From Myxococcales bacterium (GTDB lineage Bacteria > Myxococcota_C > UBA6777): DNA of 14,022 nt. Within the stretch, counting starts at the first letter, position 1. Each line of letters starts with the position of its first letter. A program made the position numbers and the translations under genes. Location: assembly GCA_027005175.1 (NCBI GenBank), contig JALTMC010000173.1:1-14022 (forward strand), given 5' to 3'. The notes beneath the pieces are model-generated. The model saw nothing but the letters and a program-made list of their open reading frames with translations. It had not been told where the DNA came from and did no database searches. Shown piece by piece: positions 1 through 8,367 of the stretch.

Positions 1-19
1 GCAAGTCTACACAAGTTCA

Positions 20-41
20 GAGTGGGGCTGAACCCCCACTC
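20..41. repeat. Perfect inverted repeat (hairpin)
   Basis: GAGTGGGG and CCCCACTC form a perfect 8-bp stem around a 6-nt CTGAAC loop. No T-run follows on either strand, so it is not a classic terminator. It shares the sequence CAGAGTGGG with the hairpin at 140-157, which suggests two copies of one family of small palindromic elements beyond the end of the kinase gene. Confidence 0.6.
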
Positions 42-49
42 AGAGGAAG

Positions 50-69
50 AAAAACCCGACGGAAGTCGG
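50..69 (-). terminator. Putative Rho-independent terminator of the exbB-to-kinase unit
   Basis: Read on the minus strand, CCGAC, a TTCC loop and GTCGG form a 5-bp GC-rich stem. One G follows, then five T. The position is about 220 nt past the kinase stop codon, in the direction of transcription, with no gene between. The stem is short, so this is a moderate call. Confidence 0.45.
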
Positions 70-139
70 CTCAACCCTTTGGTTTGCCCTGAAGAGCAAG
101 TTGTTCGGAGTGCGCTTTCGCGTACTTGTTATCCTCAGA

Positions 140-157
140 GTGGGACTTGAGTCCCAC
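140..157. repeat. Perfect inverted repeat (hairpin), second copy
   Basis: GTGGGAC and GTCCCAC form a perfect 7-bp stem around a TTGA loop. The left flank reads CAGAGTGGG, as in the hairpin at 20-41. A further small stem with one wobble pair lies between them at 110-125 (GTGCGC/GCGTAC). I see no gene between 1 and 291, so this region is a structured non-coding tail. Confidence 0.55.
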
Positions 158-230
158 GGATATCAATGAGATTTCGCTATGTCCATTTCTTTTACAGGCT
201 GTCAGGTTCCCGTAGAAGTGGGTTCTTCAG

Positions 231-319
231 TGTTGTCGGAGTTGGGAATACGGAAGGTACTTGTAAGTGTAAACAAGTTAGAGGGTGTGCTTTATGTTTT
301 GGTGTTGTCGGAGTTGGGA
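231..319. repeat. 17-bp direct repeat at the kinase 3' end, 72-bp period
   Basis: TGTTGTCGGAGTTGGGA occurs at 231-247 and again at 303-319, exactly 72 bp apart. The right copy encodes the PNSDNT part of the kinase C-terminus. The left copy lies past the TAA stop but in the same reading frame, and it would encode PNSDNTEEPTSTGT before a TGA at 202-204. This may be the trace of a small in-frame duplication or of a once longer C-terminus. Confidence 0.6.
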
Positions 320-2193
320 GTTGCGGCGTGGGTGGGGAGGCGGACACAGCGAAAGCCCACATCTTCTTGGCGATAGTGGGGATCGTAGCCTTTTCGAGTG
401 TGTGTTCGCAAGGAGCGTGCGTCATAGATCCATGAGCCTCCTCGTAAAACACATTTTGTTTTGCCGTCTCGAATGACATGTCGTGGGTTGTGATCGGGTC
501 CGTTGTTGTAGAAGTCGGGGTTGTCTGTGTCTTCGCACCACTCCCAGACGTTGCCAGCGAGCCCTAATGCTCCGTAAGGTGAGGCTCCTTTGGGCATGGC
601 ATCGACGGCCACAGGACCGCTCTTTGTGCGGCCAAAGTTGGCCCGCTCTGGGCTTGGGTCGTCACGGCCCCATGGGTACTTGAGGCCTTTTTCTCCACGG
701 GCAGCTTTTTCCCACTGGGCTTCTGTGGGTAGGGATTTTCCTGCCCAGATAGCATAGGCGCGAGCATCATACCAGGAGACAAAAATGACCGGATGGTTCT
801 CTAATTTGGGTGGGATTTTGCGGTGATTCCAGTGTGCCAGGAAGCGATGTGACGATGTGTCGGAGGGGCGGTACCCTGTGGTGTCGAGGAACAATCGAAA
901 CTGGAGGTTGGTTACGGCGTATCGGTCGATATAAAATGGGTCAAGATAGACAGAGCGACGCTTGGGACCCATGAGGAAGTCTCCACCTGGTATCAAGATC
1001 ATCTCGCTGCCATCGGCTTGTTCGAGTTTTGGGGGGAGTTCTTCGAGCAAAGGCTGTGTGACAGCTTCTACTGTGCCTAACGCACTTTCCAGGCGTTCTT
1101 GGAATGATTGACAGGAGTCGAGACGCTGCTCTGGTTGCTTGACCAGAGCTTCCAAGATAAGGGTTTCTAGGGCTTCAGGCATATCCTGACGTTGCTTGGA
1201 GGGGAGAGGTGGTTCATTCTGAACATGCGCCATCATTAATGCGAAGTGGTTGGTGTCTTGAAAGGGGCAGCGGCCTGTACACATCTGATAGAGGGTGATA
1301 CCCAAAGAGTAGATGTCTGCACGATGATCGAGGCTGCGTTCACTTTGGATCTGTTCGGGTGACATATACATACAAGTTCCCAGCAGCGCACCACTGACTG
1401 TATAGCTCGTACCTTCGATGATCTTGGCTAGGCCAAAGTCTGCAATTTTGGGAAACATCCAGGTTTGAGTTCGTTGCAATAAGATATTATCAGGCTTGAG
1501 ATCTCGATGAATGATGCCTTGGTTATGAGCTTCTTCCATCGCCTGTAATATCGGAACAAACAAGCTGAGGATTTCTGCATAGGGAAGCTTCCCGCCCCAC
1601 TGTTGTAGGTATTCCGTAAGGGTGATCCCCTCTACAAACTCCATGACCAGAGCGAGCATACGATTGTCTTCCACGAGATCGTAGACTTGTACAACATGAG
1701 GATGATTGAGTGTGGACATCAAGCGACCTTCTCGGAGAAATCGCTGTCGAACCCCTGTTTCTCCGAGTAAGTTTGCGTGGAGCATTTTGATGGCGACAGT
1801 GCGCTGCATCACCAGGTCGATGCCTTTGTACACCACGCCCATTCCACCTTCGCCAATCTTGTTGGTAATCTCGTAATGCTTGCCTAGGATCGTACCCGGT
1901 TGCAGCAATCCCAGTGGTGAGACATTCCCTTGTTGGGGTCGTGATGTTTCGTTGAGCTTTTGCTTGGATTCAAGTGTCGCCAAGGTCTGCTCTTCTTGTG
2001 AGGAGCCCAAGGTGCCAAGCTGGCTGGAGGATGGACCTGTCAGTGTCTGGGCTTCTCCCAGAGACTCAAAAGACATCTCATGCGTGCTTGCTTTCGTTGA
2101 TAGTTGTTCTTGTTTTTCCCCACAATACGGACAAAACAATCCCTCTGAAATAAGCTCTTTTCCACATTGCTGGCAGCGTTTGGATGTTGGCAT
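292..2193 (-). CDS. Serine/threonine protein kinase with zinc ribbon and C-terminal FGE-sulfatase-like domain
   Basis: A predicted soluble 633-aa signalling protein. Residues 7-24 form a zinc ribbon (C7, C10, C21, C24). A low-complexity linker follows, then a Hanks-type kinase domain at about 107-370. Its key elements are the glycine loop GEGGMG (114-119), K136 in VAIK, HRD (229-231) with N236, DFG (252-254) and a YMSPEQ activation segment, so it should be active. Residues about 395-618 form an FGE-sulfatase/SUMF1-like domain (IPGGDFLMG, YAVTN, LPTEAQWEKAARG, NVWEW, VLRGGSW, GFRCVR). In kinases this fold is usually a binding or sensor module rather than an oxidase. I see no membrane helix. 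The ATG at 2193 was chosen because the zinc ribbon starts there. An in-frame GTG at 2244 would add 17 residues encoded mainly by a heptamer repeat. Neither start has a clear ribosome site. It is the last gene of the unit; its partners and substrate are unknown. Confidence 0.92.
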   Translation of the reverse strand: MPTSKRCQQCGKELISEGLFCPYCGEKQEQLSTKASTHEMSFESLGEAQTLTGPSSSQLGTLGSSQEEQTLATLESKQKLNETSRPQQGNVSPLGLLQPGTILGKHYEITNKIGEGGMGVVYKGIDLVMQRTVAIKMLHANLLGETGVRQRFLREGRLMSTLNHPHVVQVYDLVEDNRMLALVMEFVEGITLTEYLQQWGGKLPYAEILSLFVPILQAMEEAHNQGIIHRDLKPDNILLQRTQTWMFPKIADFGLAKIIEGTSYTVSGALLGTCMYMSPEQIQSERSLDHRADIYSLGITLYQMCTGRCPFQDTNHFALMMAHVQNEPPLPSKQRQDMPEALETLILEALVKQPEQRLDSCQSFQERLESALGTVEAVTQPLLEELPPKLEQADGSEMILIPGGDFLMGPKRRSVYLDPFYIDRYAVTNLQFRLFLDTTGYRPSDTSSHRFLAHWNHRKIPPKLENHPVIFVSWYDARAYAIWAGKSLPTEAQWEKAARGEKGLKYPWGRDDPSPERANFGRTKSGPVAVDAMPKGASPYGALGLAGNVWEWCEDTDNPDFYNNGPDHNPRHVIRDGKTKCVLRGGSWIYDARSLRTHTRKGYDPHYRQEDVGFRCVRLPTHAATPNSDNTKT

Positions 2194-2200
2194 GACTTTT

Positions 2201-2228
2201 GGTTCTTGGTTCTTGGTTCTTGGTTCTG
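2201..2228 (-). repeat. Tandem heptamer repeat before the kinase start
   Basis: The minus strand carries four heptamers, one CAGAACC and three AAGAACC, ending 7 nt before the kinase ATG in the 87-nt gap after the acyl-CoA synthetase stop. The unit length is not a multiple of three. Start-like codons upstream in all three frames can read into the repeat, so a change in copy number would change which one joins the kinase frame. Confidence 0.75.
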
Positions 2229-2280
2229 TAAAGAAGTAACACACTTGGCTTGGTGTTGCACATCCGGCAAGCTCTATGGG

Positions 2281-4299
2281 TTATAGAGTTTTGAGTAGTT
2301 CTTGGTAAGAGTCTGGATGGAGGCGGATATAATTTTGTTGTGCTTTGTCATATCCATAGATGGGGTCAGAGATCTGGGCAGGGTCGGCCCCTTCTTGTTG
2401 TAAGGTGAACTTTTTGATCTTGAATGTGCCGGTGGTTGCTAGGCTTGTGACGATGCGCACAAAGCGAGGTCGCGCGGCTGGCATGAGCTGTTGTTCTGCA
2501 CGTTGAAACAGAAGTTTGCCATCAAAGCTTGTGTTGGCTCTGAGGGTGATTGTGACCATGCCTGCGCGCCCTTCGTGTCCGGGGAGTTGTATCCCATAGA
2601 CAGCGGCTTGCGCGACAAAGGGCACTCGTGTGGCCCATTCCGTGATCTGGTCTGTGGAGATATTTTCTCCCTTCCAACGAAAGGTATCACCCAGCCGATC
2701 GACAAACCAGTAGTCACCATCGACGTCACGGCGAAGGAAGTCGCCTGTCACAAAATATTGATCTCCGGTTTTAAAGACATCGGTCTTTATTTTTTGGGAG
2801 GTGGCGGATGAGTTGGTGTATCCGTCGAAGCGGGAGATGGGATTAAATCGGACGATGCGCGATAGCAGCATTCCCGGTTCATCATCGTCACAGGGAATAC
2901 AAAAGCCATTTTGATCCAGGATGTATTGATTGTTCGCGACATCGTACTTGACCAACTGAATGTTGGATATATCAAAAGGTGCTCGACCGACGGAGCCAAT
3001 TTTTTCTCCTGTTACATTGATCAGGAAGGTATTTCCTTCAGTGGCTGCATAGAATTCCATCACGCGGATGCTACCAAAACGACGCAGCATTTCTTCCCAT
3101 ACATCCTGTTGTAAGCCGTTTCCCATAAACAGGCGGACGGGATGTTTCTTTTGGTTGGGCTGCTCGGGTACAGAGACGAGGTAGCGACATAGCTCTCCGA
3201 TATAAAAAACGACGGTCGCACCGTTGGTTCGGATGTCTTTCCAGAAGTTGCTTGTCGAGAATTTTTTGGCCAATGCGAGGCGAGAGCCACCGACCAAAGC
3301 TCCGCCAGCGGCCAGGATTAAGCCGGAGCTGTGATAGAGTGGGAGGCAGCAATAGACTGTATCATCGGGTGTGAGTGAGCCGGTTACGGCAGAGACTGTC
3401 GCAGCCAACATCCAACGGCGGTTGGTGATCTTGGCTGCTTTCGGCATCCCCGTGGTCCCCGAAGTAAAGATATACAAGCAGACATCGTCGGGTCGTCCTG
3501 GATCGGGGATAATACCGTTGGGTGGCTCTGTATCTGTTGTTCGGAGTTGGCAGTCCAAAGAGATCGTGTTGTGCGGGAGGTCAGTACTTTGTCCAAGGAC
3601 AAGCACTGACACATTGGGTTGTCCTTCTCGGGCAGTTGTCGCGTGGGACGGGCTGACAATCAGGGTCTCGACCTTGCTTGTTTGAATGGCGTGTTCCAAG
3701 ACTTGGCCGTGGGTGCCTGGGTTGAGCAAGACAGCCACAGAACCCATGCGATTGAGTGCGGCCAGAGTGGTGAGGTAGTCGGGGTGATTGTCCATCAATA
3801 CGCCTACATTTTGACGTGGTCGCACACCCACCCGGATCAAGGCGTGAAGGAGTTGGTTGACTCGGGTGTTGGCCTCTCTGTAAGTGTAGGCTCGGCCTTG
3901 CCACAAAAAGAATGTTTGCTCGGGAATGCGTTGGGCTTGTTGGGCTAGCATTCGACTCATACTCACGCGCAGACCTGTTGTCATTCGAAGGAGGCGCAGC
4001 ACACGAGGTGTCTGCCGACGCATCCAGCCGATGACTGCGCTGGTATCAAGGGCCGCTTCTCCCATACGCTCCCAGGCATCCTGGAAGAAAGCAGTGATGC
4101 TGCCTCGCCAGGACATCGCTTGCTCTTGCGGAAGCTCCATTGTGGGCTTGGAGCGCGAGGTCGGGCGGGCCTGGTGTGCTTGGCGTGCTTGGTGTGTATC
4201 GGATGCCTCGTAGCGGGGCGTAAAGCGTGCACCCAACATCAACTTACCCGCATTGGATAGGCCCACACGAGTTTGGTGGAGCTTCTTTTGCCACTGCAT
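2281..4299 (-). CDS. FATP-type long/very-long-chain acyl-CoA synthetase (AMP-forming)
   Basis: A 672-aa ANL-superfamily enzyme expected to activate a fatty or other hydrophobic carboxylic acid to acyl-AMP and then acyl-CoA. Visible motifs are the P-loop YIFTSGTTGMPK (276-287), EFYAATEGN (415-423) and YWFVDRLGDTFRWKGEN (530-546), plus TGTFK with the likely catalytic lysine K627. The GDTFRWKGEN form and the EFYAATEGN motif are typical of the FATP/SLC27 and mycobacterial FadD6-like branch, which includes fatty, bile and steroid acid ligases. The N-terminal ~65 residues are not conserved and contain an HQAR repeat. Hydrophobic residues near 175-195 may touch the membrane. Its ATG overlaps the stop of the upstream lipoprotein gene (TAATG), and an AAAGGA lies at good spacing, so translation is probably coupled. 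The context suggests it acts on what the TonB-dependent receptor imports. The exact substrate cannot be read from the sequence. Confidence 0.93.
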   Translation of the reverse strand: MQWQKKLHQTRVGLSNAGKLMLGARFTPRYEASDTHQARQAHQARPTSRSKPTMELPQEQAMSWRGSITAFFQDAWERMGEAALDTSAVIGWMRRQTPRVLRLLRMTTGLRVSMSRMLAQQAQRIPEQTFFLWQGRAYTYREANTRVNQLLHALIRVGVRPRQNVGVLMDNHPDYLTTLAALNRMGSVAVLLNPGTHGQVLEHAIQTSKVETLIVSPSHATTAREGQPNVSVLVLGQSTDLPHNTISLDCQLRTTDTEPPNGIIPDPGRPDDVCLYIFTSGTTGMPKAAKITNRRWMLAATVSAVTGSLTPDDTVYCCLPLYHSSGLILAAGGALVGGSRLALAKKFSTSNFWKDIRTNGATVVFYIGELCRYLVSVPEQPNQKKHPVRLFMGNGLQQDVWEEMLRRFGSIRVMEFYAATEGNTFLINVTGEKIGSVGRAPFDISNIQLVKYDVANNQYILDQNGFCIPCDDDEPGMLLSRIVRFNPISRFDGYTNSSATSQKIKTDVFKTGDQYFVTGDFLRRDVDGDYWFVDRLGDTFRWKGENISTDQITEWATRVPFVAQAAVYGIQLPGHEGRAGMVTITLRANTSFDGKLLFQRAEQQLMPAARPRFVRIVTSLATTGTFKIKKFTLQQEGADPAQISDPIYGYDKAQQNYIRLHPDSYQELLKTL

Positions 4300-5411
4300 T
4301 ATTCGTGTCCTTTTTCGGGTTCTCCCAATCGTAATGTGAGGCTGAGCCAGTCGACTCCACCGCGGCTGTCGCGGGCGATGGCGATGATCTTAACAACTTG
4401 GCCCACAGGTAGTGGCTGGCCTTTGAAATCAAAGGGTCGCCACTTGGGCCAGGGAGAGTGTTTGGGTGGATCTTCTCCCGATCGTATGGTGCGACGGAGT
4501 TCAAAAGAGCCCTGTGTGGAGAACCAGGTAATTGTGATATCTTCGCGACGTTCTTTCTTACCTTTTTCTGGGGGTAACTTATCTTGTCGGCTGGGGTCAA
4601 GGGTGGCTGATAGATCCACTTTCTTGAGGGCCGGAACCGTCGTAGCTTTACACTGCTCGGGAGCTTTGGGGCGGCAGGTTGTCACCGATTGACCAAAGAC
4701 CTTCATACCTGTCAGTCGAGGGTTTGTATTTTGCTCTGTCGAGAGGCGCGTGGACAAGAGGATACTTTTGAGTGAGATCTGTCGTTGGCCTTTAAACAGT
4801 GTGGCGAGGACGGCGAGGGCTTGGCTGCCAGCTTTTTGTTTGTCGGTAGGGAGTGGGTCTAGGTAGTCGGAGGGTGAGATCCAGGATGATGTGGGTCCAC
4901 AAGGTGGAAAGAACAGTTGAAACTGCTCTGGGAGTGTTCCTCCTTCGGGGAGTCCTCCACCACTCGGTATTCCTCCATCTGCCGCGATGACGCCACCATC
5001 GATGCCGCTCACACCAAAGCCAGGAAGCTGTCCACATGCGGAGAGTCCAGTCGAGCCTCCATCCAGGCCGGGTAGGCAAGCAACCCAGATCGCCGAGGGA
5101 TCGGCAACTCCAGCATCGCGAAAACAAGATGTTATGGGTGGGAAGAGGTCGGGCTTTACCAAACCATTTTGATCCACTGCCAGGAAGGATACTTTGACTG
5201 CATTTCCTGGGGTGACTTCAGGAGGATCGGCTTGTATGGCAAGGATCCGAAACTTTTCGATCTGGCTGCGAGGTGGAAAAGGAGGCTGACAGCTCTCAAA
5301 GCATCCAGTGGCTCCAAAACATAATCCAAACAAGAAGAGCGCTCGAAGGAGCAAAGAAGCTATCTTTTTTGATGAACTCAGGGGAAGGATGGTTTGGATG
5401 AATTGAAACAT
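4299..5411 (-). CDS. Putative outer-membrane lipoprotein, myxobacterial type
   Basis: A 370-aa secreted lipoprotein. Residues 15-37 form a basic start, a hydrophobic stretch and a lipobox-like FGATGC, with C37 as the probable lipidated cysteine. Residues about 54-80 (FRILAIQADPPEVTPGNAVK) look like the opening of an immunoglobulin-like domain seen in many Myxococcota lipoproteins. A Gly/Asp-rich loop lies at 115-165. The end (ITWFSTQGSFE, 294-304, and AIARDSRGGVDWL, 344-356) resembles the closing strands of such a domain. Several cysteines (C97, C112, C126, C171, C246, C254) could form disulfides. It overlaps the receptor stop by 1 nt (TGATG) and the synthetase start by 1 nt. The place between a receptor and an acyl-CoA synthetase suggests an accessory role in substrate capture or hand-over, but I recognise no enzymatic motif. 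Confidence 0.85.
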   Translation of the reverse strand: MFQFIQTILPLSSSKKIASLLLRALFLFGLCFGATGCFESCQPPFPPRSQIEKFRILAIQADPPEVTPGNAVKVSFLAVDQNGLVKPDLFPPITSCFRDAGVADPSAIWVACLPGLDGGSTGLSACGQLPGFGVSGIDGGVIAADGGIPSGGGLPEGGTLPEQFQLFFPPCGPTSSWISPSDYLDPLPTDKQKAGSQALAVLATLFKGQRQISLKSILLSTRLSTEQNTNPRLTGMKVFGQSVTTCRPKAPEQCKATTVPALKKVDLSATLDPSRQDKLPPEKGKKERREDITITWFSTQGSFELRRTIRSGEDPPKHSPWPKWRPFDFKGQPLPVGQVVKIIAIARDSRGGVDWLSLTLRLGEPEKGHE

Positions 5412-8362
5412 CAGAATTCCCCTTTGATGCCGAACGATGGAAAGATGGGAACACCCACAAGTGGGGCACTTTTTGAGTAATCGTAGTTGTAGGTAATGCC
5501 TTCCTGGTTGGCTTGGTTGTATACATTTTGGACATCGAGATAAAACATCAGCTTCCAGGTATTGAAGGTGAGTTTGTAATCCACGCGCAGATCAAGCTGG
5601 TGAAACAATGGGTTGCGAATGGAGTGGTTTTTGCCGGGGATGGGGATGTAGTTTCCTCGATCGGCATCAAAGATGCCACCGCGAATGGGGGTGGCGGGGT
5701 TTCCACTGACCAATCGAAAACGCGCACTCACCGACAGGCCCCAGCCTACTTTATAAGCGGCCACAAAGGTAAAGATATGGGATTGGTCAAAGCTGAACAG
5801 GCGGTACGGATCACCGGGGTTGTCTTGTCGCTCCGACCGGCTTATCGTATAACTGATCCAGCCGAAGAATTTCTTGTATGGTTTGTAGCGAATGAGGAAT
5901 TCTCCGCCATAGGCTCTTCCTGTTCCACCGTTGCGCAATCGCTCCGGTACATTCTTTCCACCGCGTTGGACGGTCTTGTTGCTGCGTACGATCAGGTTGT
6001 ACATATGCTTGTAAAAGAAGATCGCTTCTGTATTGAAATATCGAGTCCATCGGTAGTTGGCAGCCAGTGTTAGATGAACTGCGTGCTCTGCTTTTACATC
6101 GGGGTTGCCAAACACTTCGGACGACTCTTGGAGTTGGGGAGCTTGTGAGAACAAGCCTACGCCTGCCGCGAAGGAGAGCGGTTTCCAGGGCGTTTTCCAG
6201 GTTAGATTGAGCCGAGGGTCAAGGGTGAAGTCTTTGCTTGAGGTGTAGTAGTCGAATCGAAGTCCTGCTTGGGCTCGGAGGGAAGGTGCGATCTCCCAGT
6301 TTAATTCCAGGTATGCGGCAGGCTCAGCCACCCACGATTGGTTCTTGAGGGCAGAGATATTACCAAGTGGGTTATTGCCCTGTGATCCGGGTAAATCGCC
6401 TTCACGAGGAACAGAGGTGGGGAGGCGAACATCCAGTGATATCTGGCGCAGTCGCACATCCAAACCACCACGCAGTGATAGGTTTTTCAGTAGGTTCCAT
6501 CGCAGCTCATCACGTATCGCTATGATCCAGGTTTGATTGGCAAATCCAATCGTTGTTCCCGCCTTGACATCGTTGAGGCTGAAGCCCGCATTCATGGAGA
6601 AATCATGGGTGACGGACTTGCTCGGTGTGAATCGCCAGCGCAGTTGGATGCGATGGAACATACTGTAGAATCCGAACTCACCGCGCAGTGTTCCGCCAAT
6701 GGGTGCGCTGCGCAAAAAGGTCAGGAGGTCGCGAGAACCAAAGTACATCAAAGACAGGTTGTGTTTCTTGCTCATCTGCCAATCGAGTTTGATCTGATAA
6801 TCATAATAACGTGGCGCGACAGTCAAATCAAAGGCGGGAATCTCAGGCAATATCATCCCCAGAAAAAAGTCCATATGGCTGCGTCGAGCTGAGATCATCA
6901 AGGTTGCTCCCTTCCATAGGGGGCCTTCCAAAAAGAAGCCTAGGTCGATGAGATCGACATCCAGGTAGCCATGCCAGTTGGACTTTCCTTTGCGTGTTTT
7001 CACGACAATCACACCACCTGTAGCGCGTCCATATGCGACACTAAATCCCCCAGGGAGCAGATCGATTCCCTTGGTAATGTCTGCATTGACAACAGCCGTC
7101 AAACCACCAAAGTGGTAGAGTGCCGGTATCTGATGCCCATCGATATACACGCGACTGTCCTCGGGAGCAGAACCACGCACAATGAAAAAACCGGTGTTCA
7201 GGGGGGTTCGTGCCACACCCGGTAGATTTTGGATGACTTTAAGAGGATCACCCTGAGTTCCTGGAATGATTTCTAACTCTTCACGTTGTATTGACTTTTT
7301 ATAGATCTCTCGGCGTTTGCGACGGGCTCGTGATATACTCTGAAACTGACCGTCGCTGACTTTCCTTAAATACCATATGGCAACAGAGCGTTTGACTCCC
7401 TTCTTTAACCGGAGGATACGCTCAAACTTCTTGTAATTGGGCACTGGAATGACGATTCGATATTTTCCGGCAGGGACATTCTTAAAGCTGTACCTTCCAT
7501 ACTGGTCTGTCGCAGTCTCTGAGCGGTATCTTCGACCGAGAATATAGACAGTGGCACCTTCGATGGGATCACGTGTTCCTCTCTCTCTGACCAAACCCGC
7601 CCACTCTTTGCGATTCTTTTGGGAGGGGGAGGCGACCCGACGTGAAGGGGACCTCGGTCGTGCAGGAGATAACCTCGTTTGGCGTGTGACCGGCTGTGGC
7701 TGTCTCTTCTTGGGCTTTTTGGCTCCATCTACAACCCGTAAACCCGGTTGAATGACTGCACGAGATGATGGTGCTTGCGCTGCCTTGGATGCCGGATGTG
7801 TCTGTGCTTTTTGAGACGTGGGCTGTGAAGTCTCTCGCGATGTTGGTGCTCTCTTGCGTACAGAAATCGGTGCTTTCCGCCTAGAGCGAGGTCGTGGCTT
7901 GACCGGGGGGCGTCGTTTTTTGGTTCGCAACACAAAGTGATATCGATAGGAGATCTTTACAGGGACAGGCTTACCCTTGAATGTTGCTGGAATAAACTTA
8001 AACTTCTTGACTGCTGCCAAAGCGGCCTCATCAAATCCATGGCCACCTTTTTGTAGGACTGTTGCTTTTGCCACATTGCCTTTGGTGTCCACGATTAACA
8101 GGATAACGACAGAGCCTGTCACTTTCTGTTGTTTGGCTTTGGCAGGGTAGGGCGCTTGCACGAACCTCTTTAATTTTGGAGGCACGAAGCCAACAGGCAA
8201 CCCACGTTTGTTTGGAGCTTTGCGCCTGGGCTGTGGAGCCGCGCCCACTGGAAAGAAGGGATAGGCAAGGAAAAAGAGAAAGCAAAACAGCAGTACGGCC
8301 TTGTGAGGAGATGGGGCACAAGCCAAGGGATTGTCTGGAGTGGGTTTGCTGTTCTTTCTCAT
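5411..8362 (-). CDS. TonB-dependent receptor with N-terminal TonB_C and carboxypeptidase-regulatory-like domains
   Basis: A 983-aa outer-membrane receptor. Residues 1-42 are a signal peptide (hydrophobic 22-37, likely cut after VGAA). Residues about 57-145 are a TonB C-terminal-like domain (YPAKAKQQKVTGSVVILLIV, then GFDEAALAAVKKFKFIPATF), which is normally found on the energy transducer. A 100-residue Lys/Arg/Pro/Ser-rich linker (150-250) follows. Next come a CarboxypepD_reg-like beta domain (255-330; GATVYILG, TDQYGRYSFKNVPAGKYRI), a plug (370-458; GDPLKVIQNLPGV, FFIVRGSAPEDSRVYIDG, AYGRATGGVIVVKTR) and a 22-strand-type barrel ending in an aromatic residue (IKGEF). The plug motif GDPLKVIQNLPGV is common in receptors of this lineage. 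The substrate is not evident. The gene starts 5 nt after tonB and overlaps the next gene by 1 nt. The domain order is known from myxobacterial relatives, but the presence of TonB_C on the receptor itself is unusual. Confidence 0.94.
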   Translation of the reverse strand: MRKNSKPTPDNPLACAPSPHKAVLLFCFLFFLAYPFFPVGAAPQPRRKAPNKRGLPVGFVPPKLKRFVQAPYPAKAKQQKVTGSVVILLIVDTKGNVAKATVLQKGGHGFDEAALAAVKKFKFIPATFKGKPVPVKISYRYHFVLRTKKRRPPVKPRPRSRRKAPISVRKRAPTSRETSQPTSQKAQTHPASKAAQAPSSRAVIQPGLRVVDGAKKPKKRQPQPVTRQTRLSPARPRSPSRRVASPSQKNRKEWAGLVRERGTRDPIEGATVYILGRRYRSETATDQYGRYSFKNVPAGKYRIVIPVPNYKKFERILRLKKGVKRSVAIWYLRKVSDGQFQSISRARRKRREIYKKSIQREELEIIPGTQGDPLKVIQNLPGVARTPLNTGFFIVRGSAPEDSRVYIDGHQIPALYHFGGLTAVVNADITKGIDLLPGGFSVAYGRATGGVIVVKTRKGKSNWHGYLDVDLIDLGFFLEGPLWKGATLMISARRSHMDFFLGMILPEIPAFDLTVAPRYYDYQIKLDWQMSKKHNLSLMYFGSRDLLTFLRSAPIGGTLRGEFGFYSMFHRIQLRWRFTPSKSVTHDFSMNAGFSLNDVKAGTTIGFANQTWIIAIRDELRWNLLKNLSLRGGLDVRLRQISLDVRLPTSVPREGDLPGSQGNNPLGNISALKNQSWVAEPAAYLELNWEIAPSLRAQAGLRFDYYTSSKDFTLDPRLNLTWKTPWKPLSFAAGVGLFSQAPQLQESSEVFGNPDVKAEHAVHLTLAANYRWTRYFNTEAIFFYKHMYNLIVRSNKTVQRGGKNVPERLRNGGTGRAYGGEFLIRYKPYKKFFGWISYTISRSERQDNPGDPYRLFSFDQSHIFTFVAAYKVGWGLSVSARFRLVSGNPATPIRGGIFDADRGNYIPIPGKNHSIRNPLFHQLDLRVDYKLTFNTWKLMFYLDVQNVYNQANQEGITYNYDYSKSAPLVGVPIFPSFGIKGEF

Positions 8363-8367
8363 CAGTC

